Assembly (NCBI GenBank): GCA_022494885.1
Contig: JAGVSM010005058.1
Location: 62,001 to 126,000, forward strand
Direction of reading: 5' to 3'
DNA from: Micrasema longulum
Taxonomy: Eukaryota > Arthropoda > Insecta > Trichoptera > Brachycentridae
Length of the DNA: 64,000 nucleotides
This document shows, in pieces, positions 1-10,529 of the stretch. Position 1 is the stretch's first letter, and each line of letters starts with the position of its first letter. A model generated the notes under the pieces. The model did not search any database and had not been told where the DNA came from. It worked only from the letters and a program-made list of their open reading frames with translations. A program made the position numbers and the translations under genes.

Positions 1-164
1 CATTAATAAATAATAATAATAATGAAAGGCTTACGTGGAAAACCACTTATCAAATCATAATAGATCATGTTCACTTTTCGAGGACTCAAACTATGGATCT
101 CAAAAATGGAAGGCGAACGCGCCAACTACTACACTACGTGGCGGACGTTTCTCCACTCGATTTA

Positions 165-250
165 CGTATCAGTATTTTTACCCGAGAGCAGACATCGAGT
201 CAAAAACACTCGTCCGCGATTCTGATTTTTTATTCACTCAGGACTATTTG
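165..250 (-). repeat. Dispersed repeat family F, copy 1
   Basis: Read on the minus strand this resembles segments at 19262, 25425 and 28243. All share the order CCTG, a short spacer ending GGACGAGTG, GACTCGATG, then CTCTCGGGTAAA. The GACGAGTG and GACTCG parts can form a short hairpin. The family is unnamed here; it could be part of a SINE or a miniature transposon. The frame at 35-316 runs through this repeat and is not a gene. Confidence 0.5.
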
Positions 251-316
251 CTTTATCCTCCATGGCACAGAAAGTACAATGAAAGAGGATTGATACCAAA
301 ATCTACAATCGAATAA

Positions 317-360
317 CCATTGACCGGTTTCATCGCTTTCGCAAGGTCTTTGCGACTATT
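317..360 (-). other. Decayed hammerhead-like motif, family E
   Basis: On the minus strand, GCGAAAGCGATGAAACCGG followed by TCAATGG matches the downstream half of the motif at 3497-3539 (stem II loop GCGAAAGC, core GAAA, short stem III ACCGGT, cleavage triplet GTC). The upstream core has decayed and no matching 5' strand of stem I is seen, so this copy should be inactive. Confidence 0.35.
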
Positions 361-800
361 ATTATAAAATCAAAGTGACGTTAAAAATAAAGGTTTCAGC
401 TTTTTCTGGTCATAAGCCCCAAAATAGTGTAGTTTTAGATTATCGTTGAGTATGATTGATGTCTTGGGCTGTTTTTTCTGAATTATTATGCAAAATGGTT
501 TTTAAGCCTTGCGGTTTTTTATTTGTTTATTAATTTATTTTCTTATAAGCAGTTTATTACACATTTTTTAAGACATCACTCCATGGGACTTAAAATCCTG
601 CGTTGAGTTGGGACGACTAATTAGTTGACTCAGACATACGAGTATATCATCACAAATATTATATTATATTGGGTCAGAAACATAATAATAATGTTTTAAA
701 ATAAATATATGGTACATTCATATGGTTACACCAAACTCAAATATTCGGAAAATCACCAAGGAGTTTCCCACTCAGGAATATCAAGTCCTTAACTCCTCTC
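361..800. other. A+T-rich stretch, no gene seen
   Basis: No coding signal. A short string, GTTGAGTTGGGA near 603, recurs near 39955, so part of this may be an old repeat tail. An AAAGGTTTCAGCT near 393 resembles the inside of the MITE1 repeat. Confidence 0.4.
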
Positions 801-1427
801 TTGAAAATGGTTTTTGTCCTTGAAAGCTTAATACGCACTTACAAAATATTAAATACTTCCGGTTCGATAAGAGACTATCACTCCCTCTCACTTCTGTTCA
901 ATGTACTTCATAGTCCTAACGCTCCTATATACCTGCGTGAAAAATTTCAACCCTTATCAGTTCATGGCTTACCTCTTCGTTCTAATTCTCAAGGCACTCT
1001 CTTAATACCCATCCACAATTCCTCTTTCTTCTCTAACTCATATAGTGTCCATGCGGCTCGACTGTGAAATCATCTCCCATCCACCATCAAAGATGTTACT
1101 ACATTATCTCTGTTTAAATCACGTCTGAAGAAACATCTCCTTTCTCTTCCTTAATCTCTCCTCCTTTCCTTTTTCCTCTTTCCTCTTTTTTCCTTTTTCC
1201 CATTGAGTAATGGTTTTGATTTAAGGTAATTTATAAACAAATACGTTTATTTTTATTTTTATATATCTTTAACGTTTTAATTTTTTTTTCTATTGAATAT
1301 GTTCTGTGACTTGAATTATAAAAACAAAACTTTTATTTTAGTGGTTGGTTGGAAGAAATTGCCATTTGGCAATAAGCCCGCCAATGTACAAATTACATTT
1401 TGTACAAAAGGTTAATTAAAAAAAAAA
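801..1427 (+). mobile_element. CR1-like LINE, 5'-truncated, reverse transcriptase tail and 3' UTR
   Basis: The frame 801-1067 encodes the end of a non-LTR retrotransposon reverse transcriptase ORF, with the family pattern DYHSLSLLFNVLHSPNAPIYLR, then TLLIPIHNSS and SVHAARL. A TGA at 1065-1067 sits where a tryptophan is expected; the same frame then continues as NHLPSTIKD and LFKSRLKKHLLSLP to about 1153. A pyrimidine-rich stretch and a 3' UTR with GTTGGTTGGAAG and GGCAATAAGCCCGCC follow, ending in an A-run near 1427. Copies of the same 3' part lie at 2466 (minus) and 42700-43140 (minus). The element is dead: the 5' part is missing and the frame is stopped. Clade (CR1 versus a related one) is from pattern recognition only. 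Confidence 0.75.
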
Positions 1428-2465
1428 AGGAGAGATGTCTTTGAGCAAAAGTCATACCGGTTTTAGGTATGACATAATTCGTCCTCTGGGAAAACCTAGT
1501 ATGAACATTTACCAGGTATATGTGAATTTTTCTAAAATTTTCGCACATCAACTCAAAACTGCATTTTTGGAGTTGTGACGGCCTCTTACATTAGGAATGC
1601 GATATTATATCTTTTGTTTGAACAACGAACAATATCAAGAACCTTAAAAAATGTGAGGATTGTATGAAATCCTTAGTACAATATTCGTGGTCTTTACAGC
1701 GAAAACTGAATAACTGTTATTATTTTCCTATTTGATTAATTTCTTTTTGTATCAGTTAAGAGTACTTAGTGAAATTATAAATTTAATCTTTATAATGACT
1801 TTTTCTAAGAAAGAGTTGAATAAGTAATTAATCTTGCTTATGGATTAACTTCATGCTGACGCAAAAATAGCTACGTAAATAACGCTCGCTAAATTGGGGT
1901 AAGTATCGGTCCAGTTGATTAGATCTGTAGATGTATAACATTTAAATGAAAGGAAAGATTTGTTTAATCAAAATAATAAATGGCGTTGAATTAAAACAAA
2001 AACCGCGACTTTCAGTGAAAAATATACCGTGCGAAGCGATAACCCGTATCGCTTAGAAATAGGAAAAACTTTTAATTGGTTCAATTTTATAAAATCTTGA
2101 ATTTGGCTATTTAATATAATATATTGTCGCACACAATAGGGGCTAGAATTTCTACAGCTAACTCGTTCTGCTCGCGAGACGTGTTTTACCTTTACCGGTT
2201 TTCTAATTCTGCCATCAAAATTGTTTTGAAATAAATAACTCAATAAAATTATGAAAAAACCCACTTGACTTTATCTAGGAGTATTAATATTTTTTGCTTC
2301 CCTAGTAAATTAAAGAGTTTTGCATTTGAATTTTTTATTAAATATTACATTAGTGTCATTTTTTGTTGAATTATGTTTCTTAAATCTTCAATCGAAGTTT
2401 GGTATTTCGTACACTCTTAACACAAACTAGCGTTACACACATCATCAGCCAAAACAGTCGGTTTG
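1428..2465. other. No recognisable feature
   Basis: The longest frame is a 98-codon minus-strand one at 1968-2264 with no motif or codon pattern suggesting a gene. No repeat shared with the rest of the window was noticed. Confidence 0.4.
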
Positions 2466-2640
2466 TTTTATTTATTTATTTAACTTTTGTACATAATGTT
2501 ATTTGTACATTGGCGGGCTTATTGCCAAATGGCAATTTCTTCCAACCAACCAATAAAATAAAAGTTTTATTTTTATAATTCAAGTTACATAACATATTCA
2601 ATAGAAAAAAAAAGATTAAAAAGTTTTAAAAGTTTTAATG
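2466..2640 (-). mobile_element. CR1-like LINE 3' UTR fragment
   Basis: On the minus strand this matches the 3' UTR of the 801-1427 LINE: TTTATTGGTTGGTTGGAAG, ATTGCCATTTGGCAATAAGC, CCGCCAATGTACAAAT, and an A/T-rich tail. Only the last 170 or so bases are present, typical of extreme 5' truncation during target-primed reverse transcription. Confidence 0.7.
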
Positions 2641-3370
2641 TTATTCATCCCGAGAATTCGATCTCACAACAGTATGTTAAATGAAATATTATAATTAAAG
2701 CTACCGCTGATGTTTTTAAAGTTCCAAGCATTCAAAATATCTTGTTCGTAGTGACACTCTTAAACTTAGCTAAAACCAAGTGATGGTTATCACTAAACCC
2801 CTTACAGAGCACCATAGATTAAATACACACCCCGCTATAATTAATCTTCCAAACAACTTGATAAAATACTTTTACACGTTTTATCAAAATATGATGCTTT
2901 TTAAATATTACATAGGAAGCCTCATCTTCGGGGGACTATTGGTTAAACCTGAGGATGTGTGATCGCTCGCCCCCTACATAATTGTCCGAAGGGGACCGGG
3001 ACTTGGAGCGGGAGATATAGATATGAGAGCCCCTCGTCCTCTCGCTTGAAAGACGAGAATCAATTTACGGGGACCCGTCAAACCTACACAGTTTGCAGTA
3101 ACTTTAGAAGTTTATTTATCACTGATTTGCATCTTTAAGAATTTAATACTTCTCTGTCAGATGTCAATTTCGACGCGTAATTTCCTAATTCAGGTCTGCG
3201 TCCGGAGTTCAGACGTCAGACGTCAAAAACTGCTGCAAAAAACGCTGTTGCATTGCCAGCTGATAAGGACGTCATGGACCGCGAGAACCTAATGTCTTGC
3301 AATTTAGGCAAGTGTATTTAAAACATTTAAGTTTGTAAGTGAAAATTCTTGATGGAAGTCCATTGTAATT
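2641..3370. other. No gene seen; a GC-richer tract at about 2925-3080
   Basis: The tract 2925-3080 (with GGGACTATTGG, CGCTCGCCCCC and GGGGACCGGGAC) has clearly more G+C than its surroundings, but no frame, repeat partner or RNA fold could be assigned. Confidence 0.35.
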
Positions 3371-3590
3371 TATTATATAAATAAAAGACGAGTGATACTT
3401 TATTCCACAAATTTGGAATGTCCAGTGACCGGTATATCCAGCGATCTATCCTTACCTCTGTTTTGCATAAATACATTGAACTCTTTAATAAAGATACCAG
3501 TCTCGAAGATGTCGCGAAAGCGATGAAACCGGTCACTGGATATACCAAATTTGTGGATTAAAGTATCACTCGTCTTTTATTTATATAATA
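3371..3590. mobile_element. Foldback element with hammerhead-like motif (family E)
   Basis: The two ends, 3371-3418 and 3543-3590, are near-perfect inverted repeats of about 46 bp (both read TATTATATAAATAAAAGACG inward), and similarity continues inward through CCAGTGACCGGT. No frame inside encodes a transposase, so it is non-autonomous. The right arm holds the hammerhead-like motif listed at 3497. It could be a miniature DNA transposon, or two inverted terminal repeats of a retroelement; the ribozyme-like motif favours the second. Confidence 0.7.
3497..3539 (+). ncRNA. Hammerhead-ribozyme-like motif, family E
   Basis: Order seen: CCAGT (3497-3501, stem I 5'), CTCGAAGA (3502-3509, core with one extra C compared with CTGANGA), a bulged T, stem II GTCGC/GCGAT closed by a GAAA tetraloop (3511-3524), GAAA (3525-3528), short stem III ACCGGT, triplet GTC (3532-3534), then ACTGG (3535-3539), which pairs perfectly with CCAGT. 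The layout is type I with a very short stem III. The inserted C in the core probably disables this copy. Confidence 0.5.
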
Positions 3591-4203
3591 AAAAAGTATA
3601 TTTAAGGCTCTCGGGAAATAATTGAGAATACGCTCTATATTCACGATACTGTTTGTCCAATAAAAATGCCTTCTCACACTTGAAATTTACCTGTTTCGAT
3701 GTAAGTCGAATCGAGTTACCCGCGTTGAGTTATTGCTTCGCTGTTATTTTTTTATACATCCACCTTGAATATATTCAAGACCGTTTAAGGCTGCCAATAA
3801 ACCGTTATGGTTCTGCCATAAACGGGAAACCGGGGAAAACATTACATTCATATAAAACACTTGGAATGGATTTTTGAATACGCGCTCACAAAAAACAAAT
3901 TAAATATTTAAAGTGTATGACTCGGCAGAATAGGTTTTTACGCCTTGGGGCGTTTTCGTTTTTCTTCGTTAGTTGTTGAGGGTTTCTGTACGCTACGCAG
4001 TAGCTGTTTAAGGGTCAATCGCGTCGAAAAAAGTAAAGTCAAAAAGTAAGATTAAATTACTTAAGTTAAGTTGACAAAAGTAAATCAAGGTTAAATCACG
4101 CTTTCGTCCAAATGGATAAAACAATATTGATTAAGGGCCAGTATCACACAAGCTTATTTTAAAAAATAGTTTAAGAACGAAAAACAACTCATTTTGACGA
4201 AAA
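3591..4203. other. No recognisable feature
   Basis: A 74-codon plus frame at 3653-3877 shows no family resemblance. Nothing repeated elsewhere in the window was recognised. Confidence 0.4.
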
Positions 4204-4412
4204 CACTGCAATAATTTAATTTTGAACAATGTTTTGAGTATGTCCAAGTTTGCAGGCGGGCTGGATTTCCTCCCTAAGGAGTTATTCAGATCTAATTTTG
4301 TTGCAACAGAATGTTACACAGTGTGTAAAGCGGCTACTTTAACCAGCCAATGACACGTCATAAGCCCTGTAAATGCCCAGACTTCCATATTTCCTTCTCA
4401 AAAATAATATTG
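4204..4412 (-). mobile_element. MITE1 fragment with adjoining unit G
   Basis: 4204-4295 resembles unit G (TTTTGAGT, TGTCCAA, CTGGATT, cf. 27400). 4296-4412 on the minus strand matches the outer half of MITE1: ATATGGAAGTCTGGGCATTT, ACAGGGCTTATGAC, GTCATTGGCTGG, then TTTACACACTGTGTAACATT. It is a partial copy; the inner half is missing. Confidence 0.6.
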
Positions 4413-4504
4413 AGCAATTTAAGAAATGAGGATGTTTAAATACAGGCAGAGTTATACTACTAAAAAAATTAACTTTGTATTTACAAGTTTTAAAAAAATC
4501 AACT

Positions 4505-4790
4505 GTCGGCCTCGTGGTGTAATGGTCAGCGCATTTGCCTACCATGCAAGAGGTCTCGGGTTCGATTCTCGACATGATTGATATGAAATATTATTTTAAA
4601 ATGTGTTTTTACACTATAATATTTTATAGTACCCGGACTGGTACCTGAAGCGTAAGACTGATTGCCTTACCTTCAAGTAACAAAAATGATCAAGATACGC
4701 TGCGATTGGTGTATCAATGCAGTGCCCTATGCACCATTAGGTGAATCAATGCAGTGCCCTATGCACCAAAGGGAATGATTATGAAAATCA
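4505..4790 (+). mobile_element. tRNA-derived SINE A
   Basis: The head 4505-4575 folds like a tRNA, with an A box TGGTGTAATGG and a B box GGTTCGATTCTC (4559-4570), the two parts of an internal RNA polymerase III promoter. The anticodon loop reads CTACCAT. The body holds GGACTGGTACCTGAAGC, ATACGCTGCGATTGGTGTA and GCAGTGCCCTATGCACC. The last motif is duplicated in tandem, 27 bp apart. Lack of acceptor-stem pairing at the 3' side and the long body rule out a tRNA gene. Other copies: 15695, 48166, 57452, 60336. Confidence 0.8.
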
Positions 4791-5140
4791 TTAAAATAAT
4801 TTTAATACTATGCTCACTGTAAGTGACTTAAATAAAAAAGTCACCGTCTCCGTTGAGGTATCAGGGTATAGACTTACTTTTTATTTAATTACAAACTTAA
4901 CAAGAATTCTCACTTAGAGGGTGAAAAGGTCGTTCCGTCGGAAAATTAAAGTGCTCACGTATCTTCACCTTCTTAAAATTATTAATAGGCCTAAACACAT
5001 TAGTATTATGTCATCATTAATGTGTGTATCTTCCTCTAGACACGTGTAATAAACTATCCATCGTGGTATTATTGCAGAACGGGAAGAATTTAGCCGTAAA
5101 GTGATGAAGCTTCTTGCGTTAGTTCTCAGTAGTGAGCTTT
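4791..5140. other. No recognisable feature
   Basis: Nothing coding and no partner repeat seen between the SINE tail and repeat D. Confidence 0.35.
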
Positions 5141-5220
5141 TACAGTGAAAGCACTCCCTTGACCCACCCGAAAACCGTTTTAATGACCGTGGGTCTTCCT
5201 ATCGGTTTCGGTCAAACTAA
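5141..5220 (+). repeat. Dispersed repeat family D, copy 1
   Basis: Shares TACAGTGAAAGCACTCCC, then CGAAAACC, a run TTTAATGACCGTGGGTCTTCC and ATCGGTTTCG with copies at 11977 and at 31909/32551. It contains the imperfect palindrome GACCGTGGGTC. The end resembles the GAAACCGGT part of the hammerhead families but no CTGANGA core lies where it would be needed. Confidence 0.55.
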
Positions 5221-5532
5221 AAAGCAATGTTTTTTTTAACAATTACATCTATAGTATAGTATTCCATTTTTGTAATGTACATATACTCGTATTTGAATAA
5301 ATAAAATTTAAAAAAAAGAAATTGTTTAGATATTATAAAAAAATTCAATTTTATGTTAATAGTAGCGAGTTATTAAAATATAAAAAAATAACCGTCATCA
5401 CCCGACGTAAAATAGCTAAACGGCTTAACCGCCATAAAGTGAATTTTGCAGGATAGTAAAATATATATACATATATATATATACAGAAAATTACGTTTCT
5501 CTTTGTATACAATTGAAGATCGATTGAATAGG

Positions 5533-5850
5533 GTTGTCGTCCCGTGGCTAGTGTTGCGGACTCACGCATCAGAGGTCTGAGATTCGAACCCCACTCTACC
5601 TCAACTTGCTTTCCATTTTCTAATAATGAGTTATTTACAACTCGTTGAAAATGGCCCTATTATTAAAATGTTTGGGTAAATCATAAGATTGCAAATATTT
5701 TATTTTTTTATACGGGTAATGGACTGGCACCCGACAAGTTATACGTATACAATACAGACGATCTAGATACGCTGCATTTTATTTACCTTTGCAGTGCCCT
5801 ATGTACAATTGGGAACCGAAAGGGATTTGATGATGAGGATGACGAGTGAA
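5533..5850 (+). mobile_element. tRNA-derived SINE B
   Basis: The head has GTCCCGTGGCTAGTG and a B-box-like GATTCGAACCCC near 5580, different from the SINE A head. The body later shows GGACTGGCACC, GATCTAGATACGCTGC and GCAGTGCCCTATG, the same 3' domain as SINE A. A second copy of this head is at 12180. The 3' end runs into GATGATGAGGATGAC. Confidence 0.7.
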
Positions 5851-5939
5851 ACAATTACTTAGTATTTTATAATTCTGTTTTTCAACAATCAAAAAAAGTA
5901 AAACACTAAAAACATTTAATAAAAAAAAAGGTTTATACT

Positions 5940-6323
5940 TAATGCATATTACAATATTTGAGTTCGTCCAAATGTTCGTAGACAAAAGACTGGATTTCAG
6001 CCCTTTTGGGAGTCATTAAGATTAAAAAATTACTACAGGGATGGAGAATACCTTAAATAAGGGAATATGGAAGTCTAGGCATTTACAGGGCTTATATGAC
6101 TTGTCATCGGCTGTTTTAAGTGGCCACTTTACACACTGTGTAACATTCACCATTTTGCTTATGTTTGAACATCCATATTTCTTCAATTCTTCCATTTGTT
6201 GATTTTAGTTAAGTTAAAGAGCTGAAACCTTTATTGTTGTGAAGAGATTCATCTGACTGAATTATTTCACAAACTTATTTAAGGTATTCTCCATCCCTGT
6301 TGTAATTTGTTAATATTAATTTA
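5940..6323 (+). mobile_element. Unit G plus MITE1 with terminal inverted repeats
   Basis: Unit G (5947-6012: TTTGAGTTCGTCCAAATG, GACTGGATTTC) is followed by MITE1. Its ends are inverted repeats: the left one near 6025-6062 reads ACAGGGATGGAGAATACC then TTAAATAAG, and the right one (6277-6312) is the reverse complement. Between them lie the family landmarks GAAGTCTAGGCATTTACAGG, GGCCACTTTACACACTGTG and AAAGAGCTGAAACC. No coding capacity. This is the best example that MITE1 has true terminal inverted repeats. Confidence 0.7.
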
Positions 6324-6480
6324 TATAATAATTTTCTTATTTCATGATAAATGAATGATATCCCACTGTTGCCTGCTAGTTTTTTTATTATTATTTATTT
6401 AAAGAAATGTTGTGTACAATATTAATGTATGAAAATTATGTGTTCTCCTTGGGGTAACCCGTGCCAAGGACATTGAACAT

Positions 6481-6517
<37 letters not shown>

Positions 6518-7018
6518 CATATTTTTTTTACACGTGGGAATACACATTGAAAACATAATATACTCGTACAGAGATAAATAGATCAACATAGATTTTTGTA
6601 TACTTGGTAATAATTTTTTTTATACCTACATGATAACAAACCACACCGGTTTTTCCAGTTATGTTTTATCAACAGAATTTCTGTCTCATATTTTCCTATT
6701 TCCCTTTGTAACCTGCCTGATTCAATATTCATGAACCTTTCTCTCTTATTACAGGTGAGTGTCTCGTCCAATTGAAGCGGTGGAATACGCAAGGTGACAT
6801 TATACCTAATATTGATATAATCAATCATCATATTATTTAATAAGAGTTCCCGAAACAGTCAACGGAAGGAAAGAGATGCTTTAGTGGGAGTGGAAAACAC
6901 AATTTAATGATGGTGAATATTTTCTGAATTATTTGAATTTATTAACCTTATGATTTTCAATAATTATCTCTGAGTTTAGTTTGAAAATACATCCAAATCA
7001 CCACATTTCATTATTCGA
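6324..7018. other. (TA)n repeat and otherwise no feature
   Basis: A pure TA run occupies about 6484-6512. Just before it, 6430-6475 (GGGGTAACCCGTGCCAAGG) resembles the LINE tail near 17860 and 33410. A minus-strand frame at 6583-6831 shows no family match. Confidence 0.45.
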
Positions 7019-7220
7019 AAATGTAATATTTATGTTCTTAAAATAAAGTATTTTTACACGACTTAAATATGCCCAAATCCATACATTGAGTATGAGCGTT
7101 ATGCTGTTTTTTGGCTATTGTCTGAAAGTTTAATATTTAAGTTTTTATAATAAAGTATTTTATTACACGACTTAAATTTACCCAAACCCATACATTGTGG
7201 GTGCACGTTAAGCTATTTTT
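7019..7220 (+). repeat. Two-copy tandem repeat, about 103 bp unit
   Basis: Two adjacent diverged units share TAATATTTA, TAAAGTATTTT, ACACGACTTAAAT, CCCAAA.CCATACATTG and a G..CGTTA.GCT string. The units start near 7019 and 7120. No function is suggested. Confidence 0.65.
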
Positions 7221-7796
7221 CGACCACTTTAACCCGTCGACGAATTAATAACATCGTTACTTACACTTTGTTCTGTAATAATACCTCACTGCTATTATGA
7301 ATGTTATGAAATTAAGGAAATAACAGGTTGGCAATATAGCAGAACAGATTGCTTTGGACAACTTAACCATGTCGTAAATTGGATTTAGGACAAACTATAT
7401 CGAAGAGGAAAAAAATATTCGTGCCAAACAAAAATGTTCCACCTTGTGAATTGCTACGTAGACATTTTTGTTTATAAAGTTTTATTTTTATCTTCTTATA
7501 AATTGATATAACAAAGAATCCAAGATAAGAAAATTATTTTTCTTATTTATCAATAAAAGGAAATTCGATAACAGTTTATTTCGTATTATACATTTTATTT
7601 TGTGGATTATTAGAATTGTGGTAGAGGTATTATCAATTAATTTGTTTAGTAGTTTATATACAGCGTATTAACATATTATCAACAAATAAGATTATTTTAC
7701 GAGGTTACTAGGATCAAATGCAGACATTTAATAAAAGGTTTTTGATTGACAAATTAATAATATAGAGAGGCAAAAAACGTTTTACGTATAACAAAT
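7221..7796. other. No recognisable feature
   Basis: A+T-rich, no frame of interest and no shared repeat noticed. Confidence 0.35.
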
Positions 7797-8212
7797 TACA
7801 ACAGGGATGGAGAATACCTTAAATAAGGGAATATGGAAGTCTAGGCATTTACATGGCTTATGATCTGTCATTGGCTGGTTTAAGTGGCCACTTTACACAC
7901 TGTGCAACATTCACCATTTTGCCCATGTTTGAACATCCATATTTCTTTAATTCTTCCATTTGTTAATTTTAGTGAAGTTAAAGAGCTGAAACCTTTATTG
8001 CTGTGAAGAGATTCATCTGACTGAATTATTTCACATACTAAGCAACGCCTGAAAACAATTTTTCAATTTATTCATGTTCAATATTGTAATGAAACCAACT
8101 GGTACAAGAAGTTTTAAAAAAATATTTTTTTTTTGTTTTCAGGCGTTGCTTAGTATGTGAAATAATTCAGTCAGATGAATCTCTTCACAACAATAAAGGT
8201 TTCAGCTCATAC
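7797..8212. mobile_element. MITE1 foldback copy
   Basis: A near-complete MITE1 unit (7797-8063) is followed, after a 70-bp spacer, by the reverse complement of its inner end (8137-8209). The inner palindrome shares GAAGAGATTCATCTGACTG, AATTATTTCACATACTAAG and CAACGCCTGAAAAC on both sides, so the transcript would form a long hairpin. Confidence 0.75.
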
Positions 8213-10132
8213 AATACTCTTAAATACCTATTCGTCAAATTCGTGTGTTTCCGTGTACCTGGTTGACATACCCGCCACAGATCTCCCTTTTGCTCTGCAA
8301 GTTCTAGGACCAACTATCACATGCACTCGCCTATTCCTAGGCTCCATAGATATAGTAATCAGTATGAGGACAAGGCTGATATATTTGGTTCTGGACTTGA
8401 TAGTTATAAAACGAGTCTGATTTCTTTTTTTCTCTCGCAATAATATTCTTAAACTTTTCTTTATATTTAAAAATGTTTTTTTTTTTTTGTTTTTTCATAT
8501 TTATGTATTTATTCCGTTAATACTTTTGGTTGCTTATGTGTATTTACCTACTTATTACTATTGTTATAGTTATGCAATTTTATAATTTTTTGTTATGTAT
8601 TTAAATATGTATTTTTTTCTTCATATTTATGTTCAATATATGTCAAAGGCAATTTATGCCGTTTATGTAAAAATAAATAAAAAAATAAAAAATTCTTACC
8701 TTCAGCATATCCTCTTAAATTGTTTTCACAGTTTGGCGTTATCTGAAAACGCTTATATGAAATCTCAAGTTGATTTTAGATGTGTGTACTTGCTTATAAT
8801 GTCTAAAGCAATTCTTTAAATCTTATTAATGCCATCATAAAAATGACTTAATATTTTTTCAGAATTAGTAAAAGATCCCTTACTCATATTCAATGATGCA
8901 AGAAGGGAGAGCCAAGAAGTGCCGATATGAAGTAGGTAATTGATTGGACCGATATCAAAGTAAAGGGTCATTTAGGTCAAGCCTAGTTATTAGTTTTAGC
9001 ACTTTTTCTGATTACGGGGGCGCTGCGTAAGGCATTAATAATTGCTATATGAATCGAAGTTTGGAACTAATAACCCTAGCTGGCGTATATTTTTATCTAA
9101 TTCCAACCTTTCCTAATTACGGGTTGGTCATCGTTTGTAAATAAAAAGTGTACTAAGGTTGTGTCTGTATTCAGTACATATACGTACGAATAGACGGGGT
9201 CCACGTTCATAGAAATTTTCCGCACCCGCGTCTCACGCCCGATGGGCCCATGGCGTTTGTGCTGTTCATGCTTCTCTAAAGCGCGTGATCTATATTTCGA
9301 TTTCTAGTATAATAATACAAGTTTCGTTTTCTTCTAAATATCAAAACTACGCGGTTTTTGTATAGTATACAGTAATTACTATAAATCAATAGTATAATAA
9401 TAATATTTCTCGATTTCTTTCTTGCTATTGGCGATAATCGAGCGCGTGACCTTTGTTTCATAGATGGAGTCAGAAGTGATTTAAATGTTAAAAAGTAACT
9501 GTTAAATAAAATAAAAAATGCTATGTAGATAAATATGTCAAACCGGTAAAGATGGAAACATAGTCATTATAAAATGTCTGGTTAAAAATTCAATGTCAAC
9601 TAAAAACATGCACAATTCGATTACCTACACATAATTCACTAAAGTCAATATTATCTTCAACTCCATGAACGTAGACCTCGTCAATAGCTACGAACCGGCC
9701 ATATTGTAACTCTGTACGATTTTTACTTGGCGGGCAATTAAAAAGATTTTGTTATTATAGACGTGGTTATGTTATTAAGTAAATTCATCAATATTTTATT
9801 GACCGACATTTAGACATGCTTTGAAACAACTATTCATTAAATACGCTCATAGAATGTAATGGATAAGATATTTTATACCTTAGCTTTGTAAGACATATGT
9901 AATATACATAATAATAAAGAGGAAAGTACCCATATTTCGAATAGCGTAATAACTCTTCAACCATTATCTGTAGCTCAATCACAAATAACTATCGACGTGA
10001 TAACAATTTCTCACCATGGTTGTTTATCGTATTTGCGATCACAATGGAACGTCCGTGAACACCTAATATTTAAAGTATTTACGTTTCGCGACGTATAATC
10101 CTGCTGCATATTTGAATTTTGCCGGTGTAAAT
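8213..10132. other. No gene recognised
   Basis: 8213-8420 is richer in G+C and open on both strands (frames 8175-8420 plus and 8228-8440 minus), but neither translation resembles a known family. Around 9230-9470 the string GCGCGTGA followed by A/T-rich sequence occurs twice in opposite surroundings. The rest is A+T-rich without visible structure. Confidence 0.35.
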
Positions 10133-10246
10133 ATGGAAAATATTCCAAAACTGCTATTTTTGTATATTTATTTGTTATTTATCGTGCAATTTATTGCATT
10201 TGGCCAGCGCTTGGCAAGCCAATGTCAAGAAAAGCAGTCTCCATAG
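10133..10246 (+). CDS. Possible small ORF with signal-peptide-like start
   Basis: The 37-codon frame reads MENIPKLLFLYIYLLFIV, then QFIAFGQRLASQ and a polar end closed by TAG at 10244. A short charged start, a hydrophobic core at residues 7-23 and a small residue (Gly24) before a polar stretch are what a secretory signal looks like. No splice donor of good quality follows before the stop. I cannot name a family. It may be a chance frame: phenylalanine, leucine and isoleucine codons are favoured in A+T-rich DNA. Confidence 0.2.
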   Translation: MENIPKLLFLYIYLLFIVQFIAFGQRLASQCQEKQSP

Positions 10247-10529
10247 TAATAGTAATTTAATTTTCACTTGTTTGTATTAAATAAGTACTCCTTACTATTT
10301 TGCAAATGCAATATATTGTATTATTTTTTATAGTAAACGCCGATTTTCGATAATGAATTGTATTTATTTACTAGGAAAATAAAATAAAAAAACCGACACG
10401 AGCGTTGACTTAGAGATTACACTCGCATTGACTTATGACTGCGATAACTTAAGCATGTTCATTATTGTTAACTGTGATCGCTCAAATTCTTAGCATGTTT
10501 TTAAGCACGTCGTTTTTAAGCACGTTTGT

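Noticed and set aside
35..316. 93-codon plus frame at the start of the window
   Set aside because: It runs through repeat F and shows no gene-like pattern.
4505..4575. tRNA gene
   Set aside because: It has A and B boxes but no paired acceptor stem, and continues into a SINE body repeated elsewhere.
5141..5220. Repeat D as a hammerhead ribozyme
   Set aside because: It has a GAAACCGAT-like string but no CTGANGA core or stem II upstream in any of the copies.
5390..5500. Helitron end
   Set aside because: Contains TAAACGGCTTAACCG as in the 17168 element, but no matching terminus or CTRR end was found.
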